DNA of 64,000 nucleotides from Lysobacter sp. M2-1 (GCF_022662495.1 NZ_JAKPBU010000001.1:558001-622000); one strand, 5' to 3'; counted from the first letter of the stretch, positions 31,711 through 43,270 are shown. The notes: generated from the sequence alone by a model not told the origin. A program made the numbers and translations.

Positions 31711-32148
31711 CTATGCGCTGCGGTCGAGCATGACCCGCAGCACGGTCAGCGTGGTCACGTCGTCCACGCCCTTGAGCAGGGCGATGCGCTCGCGCAGGTC
31801 GGCCAGATGGCTCGGCGCGTCCGCGCGCACCAGCACCATCAGGTCGATCTCTCCGGCCACGCTATGGCATTGCTGGACTTGCGGCAGCGCCGCCAGGGCC
31901 GGCATCACATCGTCGCAGGTGAAGCCGTCGACATAGCGCAGCAACAGCCAGGCCAACAGTGGTTCGTTGCCGCTGCCCAGACGCACCGTGTACTGGGCGA
32001 TGACGCCGGCATCCTCGAGTCGCTGCAAGCGCTCCTGCACCGTGCTGCGTCCCAGTCCGACCGCCTTGGCCAGGGCTACGGTGGACAGGCGCGCATTGTC
32101 CTGCAGCAGGGCGATCAGCTTGCGGTCGATGTCATCGAGCGGCTTCAT
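31711..32148 (-). CDS. Lrp/AsnC family transcriptional regulator
   Basis: The 145-residue protein has an N-terminal winged helix (DIDRKLIALLQDNARLSTVALAKAVGLGRSTVQERLQRLEDAGVI) and a C-terminal RAM ligand-binding domain (GEIDLMVLVRADAPSHLADL). The family senses amino acids and controls metabolism or transport. Start at 32148 chosen because homology begins there; an ATG at 32157 adds three residues. It diverges from the monooxygenase-isochorismatase pair, a likely target by position. Confidence 0.9.
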   Translation of the reverse strand: MKPLDDIDRKLIALLQDNARLSTVALAKAVGLGRSTVQERLQRLEDAGVIAQYTVRLGSGNEPLLAWLLLRYVDGFTCDDVMPALAALPQVQQCHSVAGEIDLMVLVRADAPSHLADLRERIALLKGVDDVTTLTVLRVMLDRSA

Positions 32149-32243
32149 CGGATCCATGCCCGTCGGGACCGGGCCGGCATTATGCCGGGTTGCGACCGGC
32201 GCCTCCCCGCGGCCAAAGTACGCGGCCGTCGGGAGGAACCAAC

Positions 32244-32597
32244 ATGCACCCTGGACCACGCTTCGCAGAGCTGCCGCCACCGCCTTATTACGCGGTGATC
32301 TTCTCCTCGCAACGCAGCCCGCGCGACGAAGCCGGCTACGCCGCCACGGCCGCGCGGATGGTGGAACTCGCGCGCGAGCAGCCCGGCTTTCTCGGCTACG
32401 AATCGGCCCGGGATGCGGCCGGCTTCGGCATCACCGTCGCCTACTTCGACTCCGAGGCCAACATCGCCGCCTGGCGCCAGCACACCGAACACGCCGCCGC
32501 GCGCCGTGAGGGGCACCGCACCTGGTACGAGCACATCGAACTGCGCATCGCCCGAGTCGAACGCGCCTACGGCGGCATCCGCCGGGAGCAGACATGA
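32244..32597 (+). CDS. Antibiotic biosynthesis monooxygenase-like (ABM) protein
   Basis: The 117-residue protein is a single dimeric alpha-beta barrel domain: YYAVIFSSQRSPRDEAGYAATAARMVELAREQPGFLGYES and FGITVAYFDSEANIAAWRQHTEHAAARREG. Despite the family name, most members are small stress or quinone-related enzymes. GGGAGGA upstream supports the start. Its stop overlaps the ATG of the next gene (ATGA). Confidence 0.88.
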   Translation: MHPGPRFAELPPPPYYAVIFSSQRSPRDEAGYAATAARMVELAREQPGFLGYESARDAAGFGITVAYFDSEANIAAWRQHTEHAAARREGHRTWYEHIELRIARVERAYGGIRREQT

Positions 32598-33199
32598 GCA
32601 CGTTCGCCTTCGATCGCCGCGCCGCATTGATTCCCATCGATGTCCAGCGTGGCTTCGACTACCCGCCCTGGGGCCGGCGCGACAACCCGCGGATGGAGCG
32701 CCACGGCCGCGCCCTGCTCGATGCCTGGCGTCGCGCCGGCTGGCCGCTGATCCATGTCCGCCACGATTCGGTCATGCCCAGGTCCTCGTTGCAGCCTGGG
32801 CATCCGGGCAATGCGTTCCGCGAGGGCTTCGAGCCCATGCCCGGCGAGCCCTTGGTGAGCAAGTCGGTGAATGCCGCCTTCATCGGCACCGACCTCGACC
32901 TGCGGCTGCGCCGCCTGGGCGTGGACTGCGTGGTGCTGTTCGGCATCAGCACCGACATGTGCGTGTCGACCACTGCGCGCGTGGCCGCGAATCTGGGTTA
33001 CCGGACGATCGTGGTCGGTGATGCCTGCCAGTGCTTCGACCTGGACGACGGCGCCGGCTCACTGATCCGCGCCGAAGAGATCGCACGTGCGCATCTGGCG
33101 ACCCTGCGCGCCGAATTCGCCGAGGTGGTCGACACCAGCGACGTTCTCGTCGCCCTGGACCAGGCGCTGGCCGAGGAACGGTGGTCTGCTACTGCTTGA
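32594..33199 (+). CDS. Isochorismatase-family cysteine hydrolase
   Basis: The 201-residue enzyme has the Asp-Lys-Cys triad pattern of the family: [17 protein letters not shown] (Asp), [18 protein letters not shown] (Lys) and [21 protein letters not shown] (nucleophile Cys). Nicotinamidases and ureidohydrolases belong here; substrate unknown. It is translationally coupled to the ABM gene, and its end overlaps the convergent ABC permease gene by 11 nt. Confidence 0.9.
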   Translation: MSTFAFDRRAALIPIDVQRGFDYPPWGRRDNPRMERHGRALLDAWRRAGWPLIHVRHDSVMPRSSLQPGHPGNAFREGFEPMPGEPLVSKSVNAAFIGTDLDLRLRRLGVDCVVLFGISTDMCVSTTARVAANLGYRTIVVGDACQCFDLDDGAGSLIRAEEIARAHLATLRAEFAEVVDTSDVLVALDQALAEERWSATA

Positions 33200-33946
33200 G
33201 CTTCCAGCCGGTGCGGAAGATCCACCAGATCGTCGCCAGGCATAGCAGCAAAAAACCCAGGATCGCGGCGAGGCTGACCGCCACGTCCACGTCCGACTGC
33301 CCGTAGAAGCTCCAGCGCATGCCGCTGATCAGGTAGACCACCGGGTTGAACAGGCTCGCCGTGCGCCAGGGTTCTGGCAGCATGTCGATCGAATAGAACG
33401 CGCCGCCGAGGAAGGTCAGCGGAGTCATGATCAGCAACGGGACGATCTGCAGACGCTGGAAGCTGTCCGCCCACAGGCCGATGATGAAGCCGAACAGGCT
33501 GAAGCTCAGCGCGGTCAGCAACAGGAAGCACAGCATCCAGACCGGGTGCGCGATCGAGTACGGCACGAAGAACCGCGCCGTGACCAGGATCAGCACGCCG
33601 AGCATCAACGACTTGGTCGCCGCCGCGCCCACGTAGCCGGTGACGGTCTCGATCCACGACACCGGCGCAGAGAGCAGTTCGTAAATGGTGCCCGCCCACT
33701 TGGGCATGTAGATCCCGAACGAGGCGTTGGAGATGCTCTCGTTGAGCAGCGAGAGCATGATCAGGCCGGGAATGATGAAGGCACCGTAGCTCACCCCTCC
33801 GACCTCGCCCATGCGCGAGCCAATCGCGGCGCCGAACACGACGAAATACAGGGAGGTCGACAGCACCGGCGACAACATCGATTCCATCAATGTGCGGAAG
33901 GTACGTGCCATCTCGAATCGGTAGATGGCCCGGATCGCATGCACGT

Positions 33947-33950
<4 letters not shown>
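33189..33950 (-). CDS. ABC-2 type transporter permease
   Basis: The 253-residue protein has six hydrophobic segments with the ABC-2 membrane layout (N-terminal [21 protein letters not shown], later [26 protein letters not shown]). The latter block is typical of YadH/NodJ-like exporters of polysaccharide or drug type. It is translationally coupled (ATGA) to its ATPase gene. Substrate unknown. Confidence 0.92.
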
Positions 33951-34891
<941 letters not shown>

Positions 34892-35075
34892 GCAGGGATG
34901 GGTAGTTGCGCAGGGGGAGGGAGCGCCGGGACATCCTACGCAAGGGCGACGGAGGGCACAGCCCCCATTTGGCGGGATAGTGCATGCCAGACGACGGGTA
35001 GGCGGGCCAATTCTCGACATCCCGCTCACCGACACCTGCTAGCGTGCGCTCCGGACGCCCTACTGGAGTGCCGCC

Positions 35076-35864
35076 ATGCGCCTGCTCGTGCTGCTGATGT
35101 CGCTCGCCATGCCCGTGGTCGCGTTCCTGTCCCAGCGCGCGGTCTTCGGGCCAGACAACGGAACCGTGTCGGATCAGTATCCGACCCTGCTGGTGGCATC
35201 GGGCTACGCGTTCGCGATCTGGGGTCTGATCTTTGTGCTGGATCTCATTTACGGCGTCTGGCAGGCAAGCGGGGAGCGCAGGACCGATCCGACCGTGGCA
35301 CATGTCGCGCCTTGGGCTGCGGCGGGATTCGCGCTGACCGCGCTGTGGATGCCGCTGTTCTCGATGGGCTCGCCCGCCAATGGCCTGTACTGGGCCTGCC
35401 TGCTGGTGATCTTCGGTGCCATGTTCTGCCTGGTGCGCTGCGCGTTCGTCCTGTCGCACGACAGCACCCCGCAGGAAGGCCAATGGCTATGGGCGTGGAC
35501 GCCGCTGTCGCTGCATGCCGGCTGGCTGTCGGTCGCTGCGTTTCTCAACCTGGCGCAGGTCATCGTGGCGCACGAACTGCTGCCGACCGCGCAGATGCTG
35601 TCCTGGAGCCTGGTCGTGTTCGCCGCGGCCGCCGCGCTGCTGCTGTTCGTCAACCACCACATGCACGGCAATATCGACTACGCCGGTGCTGCGGTGTGGG
35701 GCCTGGTTGCGGTCTACGTGAAGCAGTCCGGATGGGACGTGCCCGGCGCCAACGTGGCGGCGTGGGTCGCCATCGCGATCGCCGCGATCCTCGTGGTGCA
35801 GACGTTCTGGCTGCGCAGACGTCATCCGGGCGGCCTGTTGACCAACCCGGCGCGCGCCGATTGA
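35076..35864 (+). CDS. TspO/MBR-like membrane protein
   Basis: The 262-residue integral membrane protein has about seven hydrophobic helices. Blocks such as ASGYAFAIWGLIFVLDLIYGVWQ, WTPLSLHAGWLSVAAFLNLAQ and WGLVAVYVKQSG resemble the Trp-rich TspO-like proteins, which bind porphyrins or sterols. Full TspO identity is not certain; many similar proteins are annotated only as membrane proteins. The cytoplasmic C terminus is short and basic. Confidence 0.7.
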   Translation: MRLLVLLMSLAMPVVAFLSQRAVFGPDNGTVSDQYPTLLVASGYAFAIWGLIFVLDLIYGVWQASGERRTDPTVAHVAPWAAAGFALTALWMPLFSMGSPANGLYWACLLVIFGAMFCLVRCAFVLSHDSTPQEGQWLWAWTPLSLHAGWLSVAAFLNLAQVIVAHELLPTAQMLSWSLVVFAAAAALLLFVNHHMHGNIDYAGAAVWGLVAVYVKQSGWDVPGANVAAWVAIAIAAILVVQTFWLRRRHPGGLLTNPARAD

Positions 35865-36018
35865 GCGTGCCATTGCCGGCGTGCGGGAAAGCAAGCTCGC
35901 CGAGGTATTGAAAGTACATGCGCGGCCAGCAGGCCGCCGTGCCTCGTGATCGGGCAGTGCGCTGAGCACGCGGAAGGATGGTGTCAGGTCTGCGCGAGGA
36001 CTGCGCCGCCCGCACTCA

Positions 36019-36549
36019 TCAGTTGTCAGGAATCGGGGCTCCCGCAGGCGCCACCACCCGACGCATTTCTTCCAGGCTCAGGCCGCCGTCGCGGTCTGCA
36101 TCGCGCGCAAGAAACTCAGCCTCCGCCTGCGCGCGGGTTTCCTCCGGCGATATCTCGCCGTTGTCGTTGTCGTCGCTTGCATTCGCCGTTGTGGAAACCG
36201 TACCGGCCGCGAGCTGGCCCATCGCCGCAGCACCGGACGTAGTCGCCTGCTCCAGCTCCGCCGCGCTGAGGTGATAGTTGTGATCGGCGTCCAGCGCGTC
36301 GAATCGGGCCTTGGCGCCTTCGGCGTGTTCGACCGCCGAGACTTTGCCGTCGCCATCGCGATCGAGCGCAGCGAACGCCTCCGCGACAGGATCCGCTAGT
36401 GGGGCCGGCGGCGTGGCGGGCACCGAGGGAACCCCGGTTCCCACGGGGACGCCCGCTTCGGGCGCGGTCCACTGCGCTTGCGCCCAGGGGAACGTCAAGA
36501 CCAGGGCCGCGCACAGCACCACGGCCTTCGCGACTGCGGGATTGCGCAT
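36019..36549 (-). CDS. Exported EF-hand calcium-binding protein
   Basis: The 176-residue protein has a Sec signal peptide (about 1-26, cleaved after WAQAQ), a Pro-rich linker, and four EF-hand loops: DRDGDGKVSAVE, DADHNYHLSAAE, DDNDNGEISPEE and the shorter DRDGGLSLEE. Loop 2 has a non-standard HNYH centre. It is probably a periplasmic Ca2+ binder. GGAGGAG upstream fixes the start at 36549. A second, related EF-hand protein lies at 39541-40104. Confidence 0.88.
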   Translation of the reverse strand: MRNPAVAKAVVLCAALVLTFPWAQAQWTAPEAGVPVGTGVPSVPATPPAPLADPVAEAFAALDRDGDGKVSAVEHAEGAKARFDALDADHNYHLSAAELEQATTSGAAAMGQLAAGTVSTTANASDDNDNGEISPEETRAQAEAEFLARDADRDGGLSLEEMRRVVAPAGAPIPDN

Positions 36550-36606
36550 GTCGGGCTCCTCCGTCTTGCGGTGCACGAGCCTGCGATCCAGGCCGTGAGC
36601 GCCGGG

Positions 36607-38199
36607 TCAAGGCGTGGACGCGTGCATGGACTCGCCGAGGGCATCCAGCAACGGTCCGAGATGTTCGCGGTACGGCAGCCATGCGCAGTCGCCTGATTGC
36701 AGGCCGGTGCGCACCTGGGTGGCGCTGTAGGTGGACACCGGAACGTCCTGGCGATCCAGCCGCAGCATCGCCGCATCGAATTCCAGCCCGCAATGCGCGG
36801 CGATCCGTCGCAGCTCGGGTTCCGGCGCGGCAATCAGCGCAGCGTGGGACACCGCGAGCAGGCGCTCGCCCAGCAGGTCGTGCCAGTGCGCCATGAGCCG
36901 GGCGTAGTCGCGATGGTAGGCGGCCAGTTCGCGCTGGTCGTAGGAATACGGACACAGGCCGCCGTAAAGCACCCGCAGGTTGGAAAAACAGACATCGACC
37001 GGCGCCCGCTGCACGTGCACGAAACGCGCGCGCGGCAGGGCCCGCGCGATCAGGCCGAGATTGATGAAGTTGGACGGCAGTTTCTCGCTCCAGACACGGC
37101 GCCCGTGCGCGCGCCAGGACGATGCGGCCATGAACGCCGCGCCCAGCGCTTCATGGTCCAGCGCAAGCGCGCGCTGCAACAATCGCAGATCCATCAGCTC
37201 GCGCCCACCATCGTCCGCGGCAAGCCGCAGCGCGGTGGTGAACGCTAGCGTCTCGCCGCCGACGCTCACCTGTGGGTGACCGCCGAGCAGGCGTTCGAGC
37301 ACGGTGGTCCCAGAACGGAACAGACCAACAATAAACACCGGCACGGGCGCATCGTCCACCGGCGCATGCCCGCGACCAGCGAGGAATTCCGCATCGCAGC
37401 CAGCGCGTAGCGCGTCGAACAGCCGCGTCGTTGCCGCAGGGTCGTAGGTGAGCCTGGCGCGTTTCCCCACGCAGCCTTCGGCCAGTACTTGCCAGGCGCC
37501 GCGGTAATCGCCCAGGTCATGCAGTTCGGCGTGGAGCGCGAAATTCAGGTGAATCGCGTGTTCCGAGCCGGGTGCTGCGCGCGCCAGTTCGGTGCGCATC
37601 CTCGCCACACGTTGCTCTGCACCTTGCGGAAGATGCCGGCGCAGTTCGCTCAGGCGCCAGTGCGCATGCGCGAAGTGCGGCGCCAGCGCGATCGCGTGTT
37701 CGAACGCCTGCGCCGCTTCGGACATCCGCCCTTCGAACATGAGCGAGGTACCGCGCAGGTAATGCGCCGGTGCGTGATCGGCATCGCGTGCCAGCGCGGC
37801 TTCCAGCAGGCTGCGGCTGATGGCATGCAGATCCAGCTGGCTGCACAGGTCGGCCAGCTCCACCAGCTGATCCACGTCGGCGGCGCTGGAATGCAACGCC
37901 ATCGACCGCGCCAGCACGTCCAGCGCGCGCACCTCGTGATGGCGGCGCAGCAGGCGCGCCAGCGCCAGCGCATGCGGCCATTGCGCGGGTGAGCAGGCCG
38001 CCGCGCGCAGCGCGGCATCCCGGCTGGCGCGATGCGAGCCGCCGATGTCGTGGGCCTTCGCCAGCGCGATCCAGCCTGCCGCCTCGCCAGGCGCCTGGGC
38101 GGCGGCCGCGTCGAAACATTCGATCGCCGTCGCCCAGTCGCGGCGGGCTGCGGCGGCGTTCGCTTCCTGCCAGAGCGTGGTTGTCGGCTTCATGCGCAT
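36607..38199 (-). CDS. TPR-sulfotransferase fusion protein
   Basis: The 530-residue protein has tetratricopeptide repeats in its first ~250 residues ([64 protein letters not shown]). A PAPS-dependent sulfotransferase domain follows, with the 5'-phosphosulfate loop [20 protein letters not shown] and the 3'-phosphate motif [18 protein letters not shown]. The family sulfates proteins or small molecules; the target is unknown. The start is either 38199 or 38193. Confidence 0.9.
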   Translation of the reverse strand: MRMKPTTTLWQEANAAAARRDWATAIECFDAAAAQAPGEAAGWIALAKAHDIGGSHRASRDAALRAAACSPAQWPHALALARLLRRHHEVRALDVLARSMALHSSAADVDQLVELADLCSQLDLHAISRSLLEAALARDADHAPAHYLRGTSLMFEGRMSEAAQAFEHAIALAPHFAHAHWRLSELRRHLPQGAEQRVARMRTELARAAPGSEHAIHLNFALHAELHDLGDYRGAWQVLAEGCVGKRARLTYDPAATTRLFDALRAGCDAEFLAGRGHAPVDDAPVPVFIVGLFRSGTTVLERLLGGHPQVSVGGETLAFTTALRLAADDGGRELMDLRLLQRALALDHEALGAAFMAASSWRAHGRRVWSEKLPSNFINLGLIARALPRARFVHVQRAPVDVCFSNLRVLYGGLCPYSYDQRELAAYHRDYARLMAHWHDLLGERLLAVSHAALIAAPEPELRRIAAHCGLEFDAAMLRLDRQDVPVSTYSATQVRTGLQSGDCAWLPYREHLGPLLDALGESMHASTP

Positions 38200-38300
38200 C
38201 GCTGGGCGACCGGACCACAGGATACCGGCGGGCAGGCGCAGGGCGAACCGGCCGCGCGCGCCCGCTACCATGCACACTCCGACCGGCCTGCGGAGGCGCC

Positions 38301-38768
38301 ATGGACCGTTTCGATCTGACCCCGCCCGACGACGCGCAGCGCGCGCGCCTGGAGGCGGCGCTGTCGCCAGAAGAGCGTCACGTGCTCCTGCAGCACGGCA
38401 CCGAGGCGCCGTTCTGCGGCGTGTTCCTCGACAACAAGCGCGAAGGCACCTACACCTGCCGCCTGTGTGGATTGCCGCTGTTCCGCTCCAGCGCCAAGTT
38501 CGAATCGGGCACGGGCTGGCCGAGCTTTTTCGCGCCCTTCGATCCGGCCCACGTGCGCGAGATCCGCGACACCAGCTACGGCATGGTCCGCACCGAGATC
38601 GTGTGCGCGCGCTGCGGCAGCCATCTGGGCCATGTGTTCCCGGACGGGCCGCCGCCGACCGGCGAGCGGCATTGCCTCAATTCGGTGTCGCTGGCGTTCG
38701 TCGGCCAGGGCGAGGCGCCGCCCGACCCGCTCGGCCGCGGCGGCGCGGAATCACGGCCGCTCGACTGA
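38301..38768 (+). CDS. msrB: Peptide-methionine (R)-S-oxide reductase
   Basis: The 155-residue MsrB reduces R-methionine sulfoxide in proteins. Two zinc-binding pairs (CRLCG and CARCG) surround [14 protein letters not shown] and [16 protein letters not shown], and the catalytic Cys is in [18 protein letters not shown] precedes the ATG. Single-domain, cytoplasmic form. It is followed after 20 nt by a membrane-protein gene on the same strand. Confidence 0.96.
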   Translation: MDRFDLTPPDDAQRARLEAALSPEERHVLLQHGTEAPFCGVFLDNKREGTYTCRLCGLPLFRSSAKFESGTGWPSFFAPFDPAHVREIRDTSYGMVRTEIVCARCGSHLGHVFPDGPPPTGERHCLNSVSLAFVGQGEAPPDPLGRGGAESRPLD

Positions 38769-38788
38769 GCACCGAGCCGCCAAGCCCG

Positions 38789-39472
38789 ATGCGTCGCTCG
38801 ATCGAACGCCGCAGCGCGCTGCGACGCTGGCTGTTTTGCCTGGCCGTGCCGCTCTGGGCCTGGTCGCGCTCGACGCTCACGCCATGGGCGGTCAGCCGCG
38901 CGCCGCGCCTGTGGCTGTACGACGCCCTCTACTACCTGGGGTTCGCGCTGCTGGCCTGGGCCCTCGCGGAAGTGGCCTTGGCGGTGTTCCAGCGCCGGCG
39001 CGAACGGGCCGTCACCCTGCTACCGCTCGCCGTGGCTGCGGGCCTGGCCTCCGCGATCCTGTGGTGGACGTACTCCGAAAGTGGGCTACGCATGCAGATC
39101 AGGGTCAGCGCAAACGACCTGCATCGCGTGGCGGGCGCCGGGCATGGCGACGTGCGGCAGCGCGCCGGCGTGTTCCTGGTCGACACGGTTCGCGCTCCGT
39201 GCGCTGCGGCCGAGCCTTGGCTCTGGCTTGGGCGGCCGCATGGCGCAGGGACCGGCATCAACCGCGCGCTGGTGTTCAGCGGCCTGGCCGTGCCGTACAC
39301 CCCACAGCGCGACGCCTATGCGTTCTGGCCGGTCGCCGATGGCTGGTGGATGGCGTACCAACATGCGCGCCGCGACCTGGCGGCAGCCGATACACCCAAC
39401 CGCTGCGCGCGGGGGCGCGTGTTGCATTCGCACCGCCAGGGCATGGCTTGGATCGCCCGCGGGCGTCGCTGA
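38789..39472 (+). CDS. Membrane protein of unknown function
   Basis: The 227-residue protein has a basic N terminus (MRRSIERRSALRRW) and three hydrophobic segments within the first ~105 residues, followed by a soluble, probably periplasmic C-terminal domain of about 120 residues rich in Arg and Trp (FWPVADGWWMAYQHAR). No named family recognised. It lies 20 nt downstream of msrB and may be cotranscribed. Confidence 0.65.
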   Translation: MRRSIERRSALRRWLFCLAVPLWAWSRSTLTPWAVSRAPRLWLYDALYYLGFALLAWALAEVALAVFQRRRERAVTLLPLAVAAGLASAILWWTYSESGLRMQIRVSANDLHRVAGAGHGDVRQRAGVFLVDTVRAPCAAAEPWLWLGRPHGAGTGINRALVFSGLAVPYTPQRDAYAFWPVADGWWMAYQHARRDLAAADTPNRCARGRVLHSHRQGMAWIARGRR

Positions 39473-39540
39473 AGCGCGCAAGCGTGCAGGTTGCAGCCGG
39501 CCGACCGCGGGGCGTCGCCGCGCGTCGGACGAAGCGCGGG

Positions 39541-40104
39541 TCAGCCATTTGCCGGCTGCGCGCCCATCCTGGCGTCGTGTCCGGCCTGCAGCTCGGACTG
39601 GGTCAGGCTGCCATCGTGGTTCGCATCCATCTGGTCGAACATCGTGCGTGCGCCCTGCTCGTGCTCCTCGCGGGTCAGCACGCCGTCGCTGTCGCTATCG
39701 ACGACCTTGATCTTGTCGGCGGACGTCATGCGCGTATCGCCGCCCATCGCGGCCTGGCTCGCGTCCATTTCCTCGACCGTCACCGATCCGTCGCCGTTCG
39801 CATCCATGGTGGCGAACATGGCCGCCGCCCCGGTCGCATGTTCGTCGGCGCTGACGCCACCATCGCCATTGGCATCCATCTTCGCGAACTGACCAGAGAC
39901 GTCGCCGGGCGCGGTTGGTGCCGAAGGCGCCGGTTCGGTGACGGGAGCCGCCGGTGCGGCAGGCGTTTGCACTTCGTCCGACTGCGATGCGGCCGAATCG
40001 CCACCGGCCTCTGCGCCGCGCGTGCAAGCGCCCGCGGCGAGCAGGCATGCGCCGACCAATGCTGCGCTGAGCGTACGTGGAATCGTGATCATGCAAGCGT
40101 TCAT
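39541..40104 (-). CDS. EF-hand lipoprotein
   Basis: The 187-residue protein has an N-terminal signal with lipobox-like Cys residues (LVGAC, LLAAGAC), an Ala/Pro/Thr-rich spacer (about 40-68), and EF-hand loops DANGDGGVSADE, DANGDGSVTVEE, DSDSDGVLTREE and DANHDGSLTQSE. Probably a membrane-anchored periplasmic Ca2+-binding protein, paralogous to 36019-36549. GGAGG upstream supports the start at 40104. Confidence 0.88.
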   Translation of the reverse strand: MNACMITIPRTLSAALVGACLLAAGACTRGAEAGGDSAASQSDEVQTPAAPAAPVTEPAPSAPTAPGDVSGQFAKMDANGDGGVSADEHATGAAAMFATMDANGDGSVTVEEMDASQAAMGGDTRMTSADKIKVVDSDSDGVLTREEHEQGARTMFDQMDANHDGSLTQSELQAGHDARMGAQPANG

Positions 40105-40257
40105 CGCTGGCCTCCGGTTCTCGGGGCCTGCAGGCTAGCCGGCGGCTGATCTTGGCGCGGTGTGGATTGCGTGAATTCCGTGTAATGCGACTGTTGCCCG
40201 CCGTGCGCGCGCGTGCGCTAACCTGCCCTGCGAACACATCGACCGGGGGAACGCACG

Positions 40258-41478
40258 ATGGCGCCACACATATTCGTTGCGATGACGGCCTCGCTGGCCT
40301 GCCTGCTGGGAACAGCTCAGGCATCCGGCCCGGTGGCGACCGTCCGGGTCGCGTTCGATCGCAACGCCATCACCTCGACTCAGGTGCACGGATACGCCGA
40401 TGTCGGCGCACAACGCAAGGTCACTGCCGGAGACCCGGTGCGAATCGCATCGATTTCCAAGCTGGTGGTCGCGATCGGCGCCATGCGCCTGGTCGAACAG
40501 GGCAAGCTGGATCTGGATGCCGATGTGTCCGCCGGGCTCGGTTGGCCATTGCGCCACCCTGCGTATCCCGCAACGCCGATCACCCTGCGCCTGCTGCTCT
40601 CGCATCGCTCGAGCCTGACCGATGCGGCGGGTTACTACGACGTGCCGCTGGACGGGTCGCTGCGCGACATCCTTGATGACCCGCGCGCCTGGGACGCGGA
40701 ACATGCGCCGGGCAACTACTTCCGCTACACCAACCTCAACTTCCCGTTGATCGCGACGCTGATGGAAAACGCCACCGGCGAGCGCTTCGACCGGCTCATG
40801 GACCGGCTGGTGCTGCGACCGCTCGAGATCGCCGGCTGCTACAACTGGGACAACTGCAACGAAGCCTCCGCGGCGCGTGCGGTGGTGCTGTACGACAAGG
40901 ACGGCGCAGCGGTGCGCGACGATCATCACGGCGCCAAGCCCGCCTGCAGCACCAACCGCTCGCGCGATGGCAGCTGCGATCTCTCGCGCTGGAAAGCCGG
41001 TGTCAACGGCGCGCTGTTTTCGCCGCAGGGAGGACTACGGATCTCGGCCAACGGCCTGGCGATCATCGGTCGCCTGCTGCTTGGCCAGGGCGAGTTGGAT
41101 GGTGTGCGCCTGCTGTCACCTGAATCGGTGCGCACGCTCGTAACGCCTGCGTGGACCTACGCGCCGGGCAACGGCCTGCGCTCGGAGGACGGCGATAGCG
41201 GCTTTTTCTGCCGCTACGGCCTGGCGGTGCAGACGCTGGCCACCAAGGCCGAAGGCTGCCGCGACGATCCTTTCGGCGACGGCGTGTCCCGCATCGGCCA
41301 TGCGGGCGAGGCCTACGGGCTGCTGTCGGGTCTGTGGGTGGACCCGGCCTCGGGCACCGGGGTGGCGTATTTCGCCACCGGTGTGGAGGACACGCCGCTG
41401 GGCCGACGCTCGGCCTTCAGCGCGATCGAGGAAGCGCTGGCGACGGGGCAGGCGGCGGCGGGCGATCCGGACCGGTGA
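40258..41478 (+). CDS. Serine hydrolase, class C beta-lactamase/DD-peptidase fold
   Basis: The 406-residue exported enzyme has a signal peptide at about 1-23, ending TAQAS. The catalytic SxxK motif is [12 protein letters not shown], the YxN motif is [20 protein letters not shown], and the third motif appears as [14 protein letters not shown]. The family includes esterases, D-aminopeptidases and beta-lactamases; the substrate is not predictable. Extra Cys-rich stretches ([10 protein letters not shown]) hint at disulfides. Confidence 0.88.
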   Translation: MAPHIFVAMTASLACLLGTAQASGPVATVRVAFDRNAITSTQVHGYADVGAQRKVTAGDPVRIASISKLVVAIGAMRLVEQGKLDLDADVSAGLGWPLRHPAYPATPITLRLLLSHRSSLTDAAGYYDVPLDGSLRDILDDPRAWDAEHAPGNYFRYTNLNFPLIATLMENATGERFDRLMDRLVLRPLEIAGCYNWDNCNEASAARAVVLYDKDGAAVRDDHHGAKPACSTNRSRDGSCDLSRWKAGVNGALFSPQGGLRISANGLAIIGRLLLGQGELDGVRLLSPESVRTLVTPAWTYAPGNGLRSEDGDSGFFCRYGLAVQTLATKAEGCRDDPFGDGVSRIGHAGEAYGLLSGLWVDPASGTGVAYFATGVEDTPLGRRSAFSAIEEALATGQAAAGDPDR

Positions 41479-41535
41479 TGTCGAACGGGGCTTCCCGGAT
41501 TCGTCGTCTGGGGAAACTACCCGCAAAGGACACGC

Positions 41536-42105
41536 ATGGGCAAGCTCATCGTCGAACAGATCGTCAGCGCCGACGGCTACGCCGCCGCACCCGACGGCGG
41601 CATCGACTATTTCTCCGCCGCGGGCGATTTCCGCGACTGCGAACCCGAGCAGCTGCGCATGCTCGCCAACACGCGCGCGATCCTGTTCGGGCGCACCACC
41701 TACGGCATGTTCGCCGACTACTGGCCCAAGGCCGATCCTGCCGAGTTCCAGGTCACCACGCTCATCAATACCCTTCCCAAGTACGTGGTTTCGAACACGC
41801 TCGAATCCGCGCCCTGGGGCGATGCCGGCGATCGCGCGGAAGTGCTGCGCGGCGACGGCGTGGAGGCCACGCGTGTACTGCGCAAGCGCATCGACGGCGA
41901 CATCATCGTCTGGGGTAGCCTGACGTTGGCCGACGCGTTGCTGCGCGCCGCCGAGGTCGATGTGCTGCGCCTGCGCATCGTGCCGGTCCTGATCGGCGCC
42001 GGTCGCTCGTTCTCGCCGCACGACCTGGGCCAGCGCGCACTCGCGTTCGAGCAGGCGCAGACGTTCCCCCGCGGCCATGTCGTGCTGCAGTACCGGATGA
42101 CATAG
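41536..42105 (+). CDS. Dihydrofolate reductase-like (RibD C-terminal) protein
   Basis: The 189-residue protein has the RibD_C/DHFR-like pattern: MGKLIVEQIVSADGYAAAPDGG, ANTRAILFGRTTYGMFADYW, KYVVSNTLES and GDIIVWGSLTLADALLR. These YyaP/YwjB-type proteins bind NADPH but are not true folate reductases. Function unknown. Stand-alone gene. Confidence 0.9.
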   Translation: MGKLIVEQIVSADGYAAAPDGGIDYFSAAGDFRDCEPEQLRMLANTRAILFGRTTYGMFADYWPKADPAEFQVTTLINTLPKYVVSNTLESAPWGDAGDRAEVLRGDGVEATRVLRKRIDGDIIVWGSLTLADALLRAAEVDVLRLRIVPVLIGAGRSFSPHDLGQRALAFEQAQTFPRGHVVLQYRMT

Positions 42106-42271
42106 CCCTCGCCCGCTGCGCGGCCTGAGCCGTAGCGGCGCCGGCTGGCTGGTGTGCTCCACAGCATGAATGCGCACCAAGTGTACGGGACGCACGTCTG
42201 AACGGTCAGGCTTCGCATCGCCTCGACCTGGGCATCGCGATACTCCGCCGCAATCCAGCCAGGAGTGAACC

Positions 42272-42475
42272 ATGGCGACCTCCAAAACAGACGGCAAGCG
42301 CACCCTGATCGAGCCCAACGGCGACAAGCGTTTCGTGCGCCGCGACCAGCAGGGTCGGTTCAAGGAAAGCGACGATGTCGGCCGCGCGCGCGCGGCCGAC
42401 CGGCGCACACCAGCCAAAACCAGGGTGACATCGGGACAGGGTGACCGGGGCGACCAGAAGCGCGGATCGAAGTAG
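42272..42475 (+). CDS. Conserved small basic protein
   Basis: The 67-residue hydrophilic protein has KRTLIEPNGDKRFVRRDQQ followed by GRFKESDDVGRARAADRRT. AGGAGTGAACC before the ATG supports translation. It resembles small proteins repeatedly seen in Xanthomonadales, whose function is unknown. It ends 6 nt before the exonuclease III gene, so the two are probably cotranscribed. Confidence 0.75.
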   Translation: MATSKTDGKRTLIEPNGDKRFVRRDQQGRFKESDDVGRARAADRRTPAKTRVTSGQGDRGDQKRGSK

Positions 42476-42481
42476 CCGCCC

Positions 42482-43270
42482 GTGGCGCGCAGGGCGCTGC
42501 GGCTGGCGACGTTCAACGTCAACGGCATCGGCTCGCGCCTGCCGCACCTGCTGCAATGGCTGGCGCGCGAGCGCCCCGACATCGTCTGCCTGCAGGAACT
42601 CAAGGCCGTGCACACTGCCTTTCCACGCGCGGCGCTGGAGGACGCGGGCTACGGCGCGCTGTGGCAAGGCCAGTCGTCATGGAACGGCGTGGCGATCCTG
42701 GCCCGCGACAGCGAACCGGTCGAGGCGCGCAATGCATTGCCCGGCGAGCGCAGCGATACCCAGGCGCGTTATCTCGAAGCGGCGGTGCACGGCATCATCG
42801 TGGCCTGCATTTACCTGCCCAACGGCAACCCGCAGCCGGGGCCGAAGTTCGACTACAAGCTGGCCTGGTTCGAGCGCCTGATCCGGCACGCGCGCAGCCT
42901 GCACGACTGCGGACATCCGGTGGCGCTGGCCGGCGACTTCAACGTGGTGCCGACCGACGAGGACATCTACGATCCCAAGCACTGGCGCCGCGACGCGCTG
43001 CTGCAGCCGGAGAGCCGTGCCGCGTGGTTCCGCCTGCTCGACCAGGGCTGGGTCGACGCCCTTCGGGCCAAGCATCCGAAGCAGCGCATCTACACGTTCT
43101 GGGACTACTTCCGCGACCACTGGAAGCGCAATGCCGGACTGCGCATCGACCACATCCTGCTCAATCCGGAGCTCGCGCCGCGCCTGCGCAAGGCCGGCGT
43201 CGACAGCTGGGTGCGCGACCTGCCCAAGGCCAGCGACCATGCGCCGACCTGGGTCGCGCTGGCGCGCTAG
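42482..43270 (+). CDS. xth: Exodeoxyribonuclease III
   Basis: The 262-residue AP endonuclease/3' exonuclease of the Xth family removes abasic sites and damaged 3' ends. The motifs are LATFNVNGIGSRLPHLLQWL, DIVCLQELKA (metal Glu), YLPNGNPQPGPKFDYKLAWF, LAGDFNVVPTDEDIYDP, RIDHILLNPEL and ASDHAPTWVAL. The start is a GTG at 42482. It follows the small basic protein gene closely. Confidence 0.95.
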   Translation: MARRALRLATFNVNGIGSRLPHLLQWLARERPDIVCLQELKAVHTAFPRAALEDAGYGALWQGQSSWNGVAILARDSEPVEARNALPGERSDTQARYLEAAVHGIIVACIYLPNGNPQPGPKFDYKLAWFERLIRHARSLHDCGHPVALAGDFNVVPTDEDIYDPKHWRRDALLQPESRAAWFRLLDQGWVDALRAKHPKQRIYTFWDYFRDHWKRNAGLRIDHILLNPELAPRLRKAGVDSWVRDLPKASDHAPTWVALAR